Part shown: piece after piece, positions 1 to 5,903 of the stretch
How positions within the stretch are numbered: the stretch's first letter is position 1
Layout of the letters: each line of letters opens with the position of its first letter
NCBI GenBank assembly: GCA_029264225.1
Contig: JARICB010000216.1
Span: 1 to 10,694 of the forward strand
Origin: Nocardioides sp.
GTDB lineage: Bacteria > Actinomycetota > Actinomycetes > Propionibacteriales > Nocardioidaceae
Direction: 5' to 3'
Length of the DNA: 10,694 bases
Program-made: the position numbers and the translations under genes
The notes under the pieces: generated by a model
The model's database searches: none
The model's input: the letters and a program-made list of their open reading frames with translations, nothing else
What the model was told of the DNA's origin: nothing

Positions 1-386
1 ATAGCCAATTTGGGCTATCCCTGTTCGGTGTCTTGTAGTCCTTTTGGGCCTCGTGTCTACTTGAGGTCAGTGCCCTCGATACGGACTCACCGTCCGTTCG
101 AGTCAGCGCAGGATTCCGGGGGGACTCCATATGACGATCAATCCTGACGTCTGGCCGCAACAGGTTCTGCGGTTGAGCATGGTGGTACGGCCGCCCAGTG
201 CGGCGCGCCATCTGGAGCCCTTGCTCGCTCCCCGCCCCGCACGACACCTACGCGGTGATCGTGATCGTGATCGACAGCGGCAGCCTCGACGACACCGGCT
301 CGCACGTTGCTACCGCGCGCGTGAAATAGGCGCGCCGCAGATCGATTGACCAGCTCGTTCCGACCCATCTTGACGGAAGGCACACC
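1..386. other. Leader region without a convincing gene
   Basis: I see no well-supported gene in this stretch. It holds a 6-bp inverted repeat at 1-18 (ATAGCC / GGCTAT, 6-base loop), a hairpin at 81-97, and a triple GTGATC repeat at 255-272. An ATG at 131 follows a G-rich Shine-Dalgarno-like run (118-123), but the reading frame it opens, 72 codons to 349, has an arginine- and proline-rich composition typical of a spurious frame in GC-rich DNA. A different frame ending at 329 looks more protein-like (see findings), so a decayed gene is possible. The last part carries GGAAGG (375-380), a good ribosome binding site for the gene at 387. No promoter could be placed with confidence. Confidence 0.5.
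81..104 (+). repeat. Overlapping inverted repeats (alternative hairpins)
   Basis: ACGGAC at 81-86 pairs perfectly with GTCCGT at 92-97 across a 5-base loop. The overlapping pair GACTC (84-88) and GAGTC (100-104) would form a competing stem. The two structures cannot coexist. This could be a regulatory leader or a protein-binding dyad upstream of the 131/387 starts, but short inverted repeats arise by chance in GC-rich DNA and no known riboswitch was recognised. Confidence 0.25.
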
Positions 387-1709
387 ATGATCGAGTTCCA
401 ACTCAGGAAGCGGGCGCTGGGGGTCTACGTAGCCCTGTTGGCGATGGTCGCCGCGACCCTCGTCTCCCTCAGCGTCGCGCCCGCATCGGCACACGTCGGC
501 GACATCAAGGTCACCAAGCAGACGTGCGTGAGCGCCAGCGAAATGCAGGCGACCTACGAGGTCGGCTGGAGCAGGGGCACCGCGAGCGGCAAGCTCTATC
601 AACGTTCCGGGTTGTACGGCCAGGGGGGAGATGCGGGAAGCAACATCTCGGGTTGGACCTTCGTGAAGAACGTCAGCGGCGTCCAGGGGTCCGCGAGCTT
701 CACCCTCAATCACCCGAAGTCCTCGTTCACGGGAGGGAACGGGCCATGGTGGTCCTCGAAGGTCGTCTTCTCGGACGGGTATGGCGTCGCCGCTGACACC
801 CGCGTCGAGGGCTTCGACTGGAACACCTGTAGCCCGCCCGCCGTCAAGGACGCGGATGCCTCCGTCTCCATCACGCCGAACTCCTGCACCACCCCGGAGA
901 AGCTGGTGCTCGGCCCGGCCGTCAACGCCACCTGGGGCACACCGACCGGCGCCACCGGTCCGGGCACCTACTCAGTGACGGCGACAGGAGACGCGGGACC
1001 TCCTCAGCACCTGTTCGCGGACGGCCAGAAGACCAAGACCTTCACGGGCACTCTCAAGGACAAGCAGGACCCGAACACGAACCCCGAATGCCGCCAGCCG
1101 GACAAGGTCGCGGTGCCCGCCGTGCCGAGCGTCACCGACGACTGTGGGCCGAACAACGCATACTGGAACAAGCCGACGGACACCGCCAGCGTGGTGTGGA
1201 CCCTCGTCAACGGTGAATTGATCGCCAGCACGACCAAGGGCTACGTGTTCGAGGACGGCACGACCAAGCACAACTACGGAACGGTCAAGGACTCGAACGA
1301 ACCCTGCCCTGTCGTCACCCCACCGGTGGTCATCCCACCGGTCGTCACCCCGCCGGTGGTCACTCCGCCGGTCGTGACTCCGCCGGTCGTGACTCCGGTG
1401 GTAGCTGGCACCTCCGCCGTGCTCAAGCCGAAGGTCGCCCTCAACACCCGCTGCACCGGCACTACGACCTTCGTGTTGGACAATCGCGGCTCGGACGCGG
1501 CAGTTCCGTTCAGGCTGAAGGTCAAGCACCATGGGAAGGTCATCTGGACCAAGACCATCCGGGTCGGTGCCGACAAGGGGCGGACCTTCACCAAGCGGTT
1601 CCCCAACGGTGCCCTTGCGATGGTGACCGCCTCCGGGGTTCGCGCCGCCAGGAAGGTGCCTGCCATCTGCCCGGCTCCGCCCGGACAGGCCCCCAGCACG
1701 GGGCGCTGA
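387..1709 (+). CDS. Secreted four-domain surface protein with PPVVT linker
   Basis: This is a 440-residue exported protein of unknown function. Residues 1-35 form a signal peptide: basic start (RKR at 7-9), hydrophobic core, and an ASA cleavage site before His36. The mature part has exactly eight cysteines in four consecutive pairs (47/148, 167/235, 253/307, 356/428), suggesting four disulfide-closed, probably Ig-like beta domains. The second and third share an F-x-D-G-x-x-T-K ... G-T-x-K-D ... C ending. A PVVTP repeat linker (308-337) separates the last domain. The protein ends APSTGR, resembling a sortase LPxTG motif, but no hydrophobic anchor or basic tail follows. The start is supported by GGAAGG six bases before the ATG. 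A sortase gene begins one base after the stop, so this is probably its partner or substrate. Adhesion or cell-wall display is inference. Confidence 0.85.
   Translation: MIEFQLRKRALGVYVALLAMVAATLVSLSVAPASAHVGDIKVTKQTCVSASEMQATYEVGWSRGTASGKLYQRSGLYGQGGDAGSNISGWTFVKNVSGVQGSASFTLNHPKSSFTGGNGPWWSSKVVFSDGYGVAADTRVEGFDWNTCSPPAVKDADASVSITPNSCTTPEKLVLGPAVNATWGTPTGATGPGTYSVTATGDAGPPQHLFADGQKTKTFTGTLKDKQDPNTNPECRQPDKVAVPAVPSVTDDCGPNNAYWNKPTDTASVVWTLVNGELIASTTKGYVFEDGTTKHNYGTVKDSNEPCPVVTPPVVIPPVVTPPVVTPPVVTPPVVTPVVAGTSAVLKPKVALNTRCTGTTTFVLDNRGSDAAVPFRLKVKHHGKVIWTKTIRVGADKGRTFTKRFPNGALAMVTASGVRAARKVPAICPAPPGQAPSTGR
1308..1397 (+). repeat. Six tandem 15-bp units encoding a PVVTP linker
   Basis: Six in-frame 15-base units encode PVVTP (one unit is PVVIP), forming a stiff proline/valine spacer between the third and fourth domains of the secreted protein. 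The last two units are identical in DNA, while earlier ones differ at third positions, consistent with recent duplication by slippage. Each unit is a multiple of three, so copy-number change would alter linker length without breaking the frame. Confidence 0.9.
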
Positions 1710-1710
1710 C

Positions 1711-2250
1711 ATGATCCTGCGCGCCGTCGCCTACCTGAGCGTGACCCTGCTCGGCCTGATATTGGTCGCCGCACCGTCATACGCTGACCGGCTGGTGATC
1801 CCCGACCTCGGGGTCAACGCCAAGGTCGTCGAGGTTGGGCAGCGTGACGGCGCGCAGGTCTCGCCCCCGAGTCTGTGGCGCGTCTACCACTGGCGCCAGG
1901 GGGTCCGGGCCTGCCAGCCCGGCTCGGTGACCCTGACCGGTCACAACTACGAGGTGCCCGGTGGGCGTGCCGTGTTCAGGCACCTCGACCGGCTCAAGGT
2001 GGGTGCGGTCGTGAAGGTCACCCGCTCCCGCCAGCGCGACTGTTCCTACCGGGTGACGTCCAATCGGCGCATTGGCGCATCGACCTCGGTCCGGTCCTGC
2101 TACGCCTGGGACGGCCGCGCCCGCGGGTGTCTGATCACCTGCACCGGTCGCATAGGACCCGCTAACTACACACACCGCCGCATCGTGCGGTTCGTCCTCC
2201 CACGCCAACCCTTCGGCGGGTCGCTGCGCTCTAGGCCCCGCTCGTCGTGA
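1711..2250 (+). CDS. Small sortase family transpeptidase
   Basis: This 179-residue protein is probably a sortase, an extracytoplasmic cysteine transpeptidase that cleaves a sorting motif and links proteins to the cell wall or to each other. The core opens with IPDLGVNAKV (30-39), a typical sortase beginning, followed by the histidine motif TLTGHN (His78), the catalytic motif LITCTG (Cys144), and Arg156/Arg157 as the usual third active-site residue. The N-terminus (1-25) is a hydrophobic signal ending in APSYA, which looks cleavable; only a few residues separate it from the core, leaving no stalk. Four further cysteines (68, 111, 130, 140) could form disulfides. It starts one base after the upstream stop codon, so translation is probably coupled. 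Its 3' end overlaps ctaA on the other strand by 20 bp. The size and single-domain layout suggest class D/F-like, but the class is uncertain. Confidence 0.85.
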   Translation: MILRAVAYLSVTLLGLILVAAPSYADRLVIPDLGVNAKVVEVGQRDGAQVSPPSLWRVYHWRQGVRACQPGSVTLTGHNYEVPGGRAVFRHLDRLKVGAVVKVTRSRQRDCSYRVTSNRRIGASTSVRSCYAWDGRARGCLITCTGRIGPANYTHRRIVRFVLPRQPFGGSLRSRPRSS

Positions 2251-3133
2251 GTTGCGTCGGCTGCTCGAGGTGAGAAGGGTTACGACTCACGGTCGCCAGC
2301 CAGGCCCAAGTAGCGGCCCCGGAGATCAGCGCGGCGCCCAGCATGTGCAGGCCGACGAGCAGTTCCGGCAGGTCGGTGAAGTATTGGACGAAGCCGAGCA
2401 GACCCTGGGCCAACTCGAGGATGAACAGTACGCCGACGGCTCTACGGACTACCTGGTTGCCCGAGCGGTGAGCAAGGACGAGCAGCACGACGGTGAACGC
2501 GAGCACCGCGTAGACGGCCCATGCGTGAACGTGGGACATCAGTTGGGGATCGAGGCCGGTCCGCCGCGAGTCCAGGTCGCCCGAATGTGGGCCACTGCCC
2601 GTCACGACCGTTCCGAGGTAGAGCACTACCCAGGTCGTGGCAAGAACGAGCCACGACATCCGGCGTACCGTGCTCGTCGCGGCGAGGCGAGGAGCACCGC
2701 GCACCTCATCGAGCAGGGCCACGCAGACACCGATGATGGCCATCGAGACGAGCAGGTGCAGTGAGACGATCCAGGGGTTGAGATCGGTGCGCACCGTGAC
2801 GCCACCGAGAACCGCCTGCATCGGAACGCCGAGGGCCACCACCAATGCGAGTACTCGGGTCCGGCCTGCCGCGCGCCAGGCTGCGAGCACGCAGAGCACT
2901 GCGACCGCGACCAGCAGCCAGGTCAACATTCGGTTGCCGAACTCGATGGCGCCGTGGACCCCGAGGGCATCGTGCGGCACATACGAGGTGTCGGTGCAGC
3001 GCGGCCAGGTCGGGCACCCGAGGCCCGAACCGGTCAACCGGACTGCGCCGCCGGTGACGACGATACCGATATTGACGACGAGGTTGGCGACAGCCAGGGG
3101 CACCAGCCAGCGGGAGAATCGATCTAGCAGCAC
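2231..3133 (-). CDS. ctaA: Heme A synthase (CtaA/Cox15 family)
   Basis: CtaA is a membrane enzyme that oxidises the C8 methyl group of heme O to a formyl group, giving heme A for aa3-type cytochrome oxidase. The 300-residue protein has about eight membrane segments in two similar halves. Family marks are GGAVRLTGSGLGCPTWPRC (28-46) with the extracellular cysteine pair Cys40/Cys46, then HGAIEFGNR (60-68), His126 in SLHLLVS, GSGPHSGD (180-186), His201/His203 in SHVHAW, and His263 in GLHMLGA. Histidines of these segments are the expected heme ligands. Start is GTG at 3133; the overlapping ATG three codons upstream runs into a stop. It lies 7 bases after the permease stop, so it is probably co-transcribed and co-translated with the ABC exporter. 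The 3' end overlaps the convergent sortase gene. Confidence 0.95.
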   Translation of the reverse strand: MLLDRFSRWLVPLAVANLVVNIGIVVTGGAVRLTGSGLGCPTWPRCTDTSYVPHDALGVHGAIEFGNRMLTWLLVAVAVLCVLAAWRAAGRTRVLALVVALGVPMQAVLGGVTVRTDLNPWIVSLHLLVSMAIIGVCVALLDEVRGAPRLAATSTVRRMSWLVLATTWVVLYLGTVVTGSGPHSGDLDSRRTGLDPQLMSHVHAWAVYAVLAFTVVLLVLAHRSGNQVVRRAVGVLFILELAQGLLGFVQYFTDLPELLVGLHMLGAALISGAATWAWLATVSRNPSHLEQPTQLTTSGA

Positions 3134-3140
3134 GAGCCCA

Positions 3141-3914
3141 TCATTCCCATCGGAACGTGCGCGCCGTCAGCAGGGCCCCGAAAGTGGCCCAAGTGAGCAG
3201 GACGACGAGCGAGATCCAGTCGATGCCTGCGTCGATGAACGCGGTGCGCATTGACTCCCCAAGAGCACCCGACGGGAGCCACCGGGCCACCTCGCCGAAG
3301 GCGCCGTACTGGTTGGCGGGGATCACCACCGCTCCACCGACCATCAGCAGCAGGTAGACAAGGTTGGCCAGTGCCAGCGTCGCCTCCGCGCGAAGTGCAC
3401 CCGCGACCAGCAGACCGAGCGCGGCGAAGGCTGCGGTTCCGGCGATGACCGCAAGCAGGGCGCCGATCACCGAGGTGTGCGGCTGCCAGCCGAGCAGGGC
3501 GGCCACACTGCAGATCACCAGCAGTTGCAAGGCCTCGACCACGAGCAGCGCACCGACCTTGCCCAGGAGCAGACCGTGCCGGGGGAGCGGGGAGGAACCG
3601 AGGCGCTTGATCACCCCGTAGCGCCGTTCGAATCCGGTGGCGATGGCCAGGGACGTGAACGCGGTCGACATCACGGCGAGTGCCAGCACACCGGGGGTGA
3701 GGACGTCGACGGGACGCTGAGTCAGGTCGAGACCTACTCGATCGATGGCTGCGACTCCACCGATAAGCACGATCACCGGGATCACGACGGCGATCAGCAA
3801 CTGCTCGCCGTTGCGCAACATCAGGCGCGCCTCCATGCGGGCCTGGGTGGCCACCATCCGGCGCAGACTCGCGCTGCCGGGACGAGGGGTGAAGTCGTTC
3901 AAGGGCTCAGTCAT
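3141..3914 (-). CDS. ABC-2 type exporter membrane subunit
   Basis: This 257-residue integral membrane protein is the permease partner of the ATPase encoded just upstream on the same strand. It has about six hydrophobic segments after a polar N-terminus of roughly 35 residues. Between the second and third segments is the cytoplasmic coupling region GFERRYGVIKRLGSSPLPR, which matches the conserved ER-x-G-x-(I/L)-x-x-L-x-x-x-P-L pattern of ABC-2 permeases. The ATG at 3914 overlaps the ATPase stop by 4 bases (ATGA), indicating translational coupling. It is followed by ctaA after 7 bases. In M. tuberculosis the counterparts by position are Rv1457c and Rv1458c, described as antibiotic-transport-like without a proven substrate. 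The substrate here cannot be deduced; a link to heme or respiratory-chain assembly is suggested only by the neighbour. Confidence 0.93.
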   Translation of the reverse strand: MTEPLNDFTPRPGSASLRRMVATQARMEARLMLRNGEQLLIAVVIPVIVLIGGVAAIDRVGLDLTQRPVDVLTPGVLALAVMSTAFTSLAIATGFERRYGVIKRLGSSPLPRHGLLLGKVGALLVVEALQLLVICSVAALLGWQPHTSVIGALLAVIAGTAAFAALGLLVAGALRAEATLALANLVYLLLMVGGAVVIPANQYGAFGEVARWLPSGALGESMRTAFIDAGIDWISLVVLLTWATFGALLTARTFRWE

Positions 3915-4849
3915 GCGCTCAATTGCCTGCCGGTGAGTTCGAGGAAGACGTCCTCAAGGGTGCGCTGTCCCAGGGACAGCGTCTCGGGGAGCACGTCATG
4001 GGTCTCGCACCAGCGGCTCACCGTGCCGAGCGTGGTGCTGTTGGCAGGGCCGACGATCAGCATGCTCACGTCGTCGAGCTGGCGCACCTCGGCGTCCGGA
4101 CCGAGTGCGAAACGCAGTGACTCCGGGGCGCTGTCGGGGAACGGACGGGTGACGACCAGTCGGATGGTGGCCGACCTGTTCCCCCGGGTCAGCTCGCTCG
4201 GTGAACCGGTCGCGATCAGGGTGCCGCGGTCGATGATGTGGATCTGGTCTGCGAGGCGTTCGGCCTCGTCCATGTGGTGGGTCGTCAGCACGACGGTGAC
4301 CCCGTCGCGCCGGATCTCCTCCAGGAGTTCCCAGGTGGTGCGGCGAGCCTGCGGGTCCATGCCCGCAGTCGGCTCGTCCACGAAGACGAGCTCGGGTCGG
4401 CCGACGAGCGCCATCGCCAGGGCCAGGCGTTGCTGCTGGCCACCGGAGAGACGTCGGTAGGGGGTGCGGCCGCAGTCGGCCAGCCCGAGGCGCTCGCTCA
4501 GCAGGGCGGTATCGAGGGGGAAGGCGTGCATTGCGGCGATGTGGTCGAGCATCTCCATGGCCCGCACGCCGCTCCACGCTCCGCCGTGCTGGAGCATCAC
4601 GCCGATCCGGGGGAGCAGATCGTGGCGTTGGCGCTGTGGGTCGAGGCCGAGCACGCGCACCGTGCCCTGCTGGGGCTTGCGGTAGCCCTCGCAGGTCTCC
4701 AGAGTGGTGGTCTTGCCGGCGCCGTTGGGTCCGAGCACCGCGGTAATGGACCCACGGGCCACGGTCAGCGACAGGCCGTCCACCGCGACCTTGTCGCCGT
4801 ACCGCATCACCAGACCATCGATCTCTACGGCGGGGGAGTCGGCAGGCAC
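3911..4849 (-). CDS. ABC exporter ATPase subunit
   Basis: This 312-residue cytoplasmic ATPase drives the ABC-2 exporter encoded after it. All nucleotide-binding motifs are present: Walker A GPNGAGKTT (Lys46), Q-loop Gln87, signature LSGGQQQR (134-141), Walker B LVFVDEPT (Asp158, Glu159), D-loop AGMDP, and H-loop His191 in LTTHHMDEA. A C-terminal extension of about 90 residues ends with LEDVFLELTGRQ, common in drug-export ATPases. The start is GTG at 4849; no other start lies in frame before an upstream stop at 4874-4876. There is no Shine-Dalgarno sequence, but TAGACT lies exactly 7 bases upstream, so a leaderless message is likely. The gene is first in a leftward ATPase-permease-ctaA operon and is divergent from a second ABC exporter. 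Confidence 0.94.
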   Translation of the reverse strand: MPADSPAVEIDGLVMRYGDKVAVDGLSLTVARGSITAVLGPNGAGKTTTLETCEGYRKPQQGTVRVLGLDPQRQRHDLLPRIGVMLQHGGAWSGVRAMEMLDHIAAMHAFPLDTALLSERLGLADCGRTPYRRLSGGQQQRLALAMALVGRPELVFVDEPTAGMDPQARRTTWELLEEIRRDGVTVVLTTHHMDEAERLADQIHIIDRGTLIATGSPSELTRGNRSATIRLVVTRPFPDSAPESLRFALGPDAEVRQLDDVSMLIVGPANSTTLGTVSRWCETHDVLPETLSLGQRTLEDVFLELTGRQLSA

Positions 4850-4856
4850 GGGCGTG

Positions 4857-4862
4857 AGTCTA
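4857..4862 (-). promoter_or_regulatory. -10 element of leftward ABC-ctaA operon (predicted)
   Basis: On the minus strand TAGACT fits the actinobacterial TANNNT -10 consensus and is followed by exactly seven bases (CACGCCC) before the GTG start at 4849. This spacing is what is expected when transcription begins at the first base of the start codon. No good -35 hexamer is visible at 17-18 bases. The absence of a Shine-Dalgarno sequence supports the leaderless reading. Confidence 0.5.
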
Positions 4863-4909
4863 GGAGCGCTCGGTCAACAAAGCGGAAGCGCCCTGTCCGT
4901 TGCCCGCGA

Positions 4910-4915
4910 TAGCGT
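4910..4915 (+). promoter_or_regulatory. -10 element of rightward ABC exporter operon (predicted)
   Basis: TAGCGT fits TANNNT and is followed by exactly seven bases (TGCGCCC) before the ATG at 4923, again the geometry of a leaderless transcript. No purine-rich ribosome binding site precedes the ATG and no clear -35 is seen. It mirrors the arrangement of the divergent ATPase gene on the other strand. Confidence 0.5.
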
Positions 4916-4922
4916 TGCGCCC

Positions 4923-5903
4923 ATGACTTCTCTCCACGCGATCGAGGCCGACGGCCTCGTCAAACGCTTCGGCGACACGGTGGCCGTCGATGACGTCTCC
5001 TTCGTGGTGCCGCAGGGCTCGGTTCTGGGGCTGCTGGGTCCCAACGGTGCAGGCAAGACCACCACCGTACGGATGATGACGACGTTGACGCGCCCAACCT
5101 CTGGTACGGCCCGGGTCGCCGGGCACGACGTGGTGCTCGATCCGGCCGCTGTCCGGCGCAGCATGGGCCTGACCGGCCAGGCTGCCACCGTCGACGAGCT
5201 GCTCACCGGTCGGGAGAACCTGCACCTGATCGGCTCGCTCTACGGCCTCGGCTCTGACTACATCAAGCGGGCCAGCAACGACCTCCTCGAGCGATTCTCG
5301 TTGGGCGATGCAGGCGACCGGATGGCCAAGACCTACTCCGGTGGTATGCGCCGACGCCTCGACCTGGCCGTCAGCCTGATCGCCACTCCACCGGTGCTGT
5401 TCCTCGACGAACCGACTACCGGCCTGGATCCACGCTCCCGAGTCGAGTTGTGGGAAGTGCTGCGCGAGCTCGTGCTGGACGGCACGACCCTCCTGCTCAC
5501 TACCCAATACCTTGAGGAGGCCGACCAGTTGGCCGACAACATCGTGGTCATTGATCACGGCACCGTGATCGCCGAGGGCACTCCGCTCCAGCTCAAGGAC
5601 CAGTCCGGTGCGGCGGCGCTGGTCGTCACCGTGTCGCACGCCCAGGACCTGGCGGCAGCGGAGGCGCTGATCAGTCCGCACGTGCGCGAAGTGCACGTCG
5701 ACCCCGGCTCGCGACAGTTGACCGCGCCTGCGGAAGGTCTCGGCCACATGACCCGGGTAGCCGGCATCTTCGAGGGAAGCGGCATCGACCTCGACGACAT
5801 CGGGCTCAAACGTCCAAGCCTCGATGACGTCTTCCTGCACCTCACGGGCCGCCGAGCCGAGCAACCTACCCAGAGCGAGAATGACGAAGAGGTCAGCGCA
5901 TGA
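4923..5903 (+). CDS. DrrA-type ABC exporter ATPase
   Basis: This 326-residue ATPase belongs to the daunorubicin-resistance (DrrA) type that powers two-gene ABC-2 exporters. Walker A GPNGAGKTT (Lys45), signature YSGGMRRR (138-145) and Walker B LFLDEPTTGLDP (Asp162, Glu163) are intact. The H-loop position is Gln195 in LLTTQYLEEAD, as in DrrA itself, rather than the usual histidine. The C-terminal part carries EGTPLQLK and LDDVFLHLTGR, matching the GTPxELK and LDEVFL-like motifs described for DrrA. I chose ATG 4923, whose product MTSLHAIEADGL fits family N-termini; starts further upstream would read through the divergent promoter region and into the other ATPase gene. The gene overlaps the permease by 4 bases. 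Substrate is unknown; lipids, drugs or other hydrophobic compounds are typical for the family. Confidence 0.94.
   Translation: MTSLHAIEADGLVKRFGDTVAVDDVSFVVPQGSVLGLLGPNGAGKTTTVRMMTTLTRPTSGTARVAGHDVVLDPAAVRRSMGLTGQAATVDELLTGRENLHLIGSLYGLGSDYIKRASNDLLERFSLGDAGDRMAKTYSGGMRRRLDLAVSLIATPPVLFLDEPTTGLDPRSRVELWEVLRELVLDGTTLLLTTQYLEEADQLADNIVVIDHGTVIAEGTPLQLKDQSGAAALVVTVSHAQDLAAAEALISPHVREVHVDPGSRQLTAPAEGLGHMTRVAGIFEGSGIDLDDIGLKRPSLDDVFLHLTGRRAEQPTQSENDEEVSA

Noticed and set aside
92..110. tRNA T-loop-like sequence GTTCGAGTC
   Set aside because: The flanking bases do not form a T-stem, and no acceptor stem or anticodon arm is visible.
1308..1397. CRISPR-like tandem repeats
   Set aside because: The 15-base units are adjacent, without spacers, and in frame in a secreted protein; they encode a proline-rich linker.
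972..1712. Minus-strand open frame of 246 codons with a HDRRS-like repeat
   Set aside because: The repeat is the reverse reading of the PVVTP linker of the + strand gene; no independent support.
3477..4460. Long open frame of 327 codons on the + strand
   Set aside because: It lies antisense to the well-supported ABC permease and ATPase genes and has no recognisable domain; a shadow of GC-rich coding DNA.
4704..4922. N-terminal extension of the DrrA-type ATPase
   Set aside because: It would run through the divergent promoter and inside the other ATPase gene; the product from ATG 4923 already fits the family.
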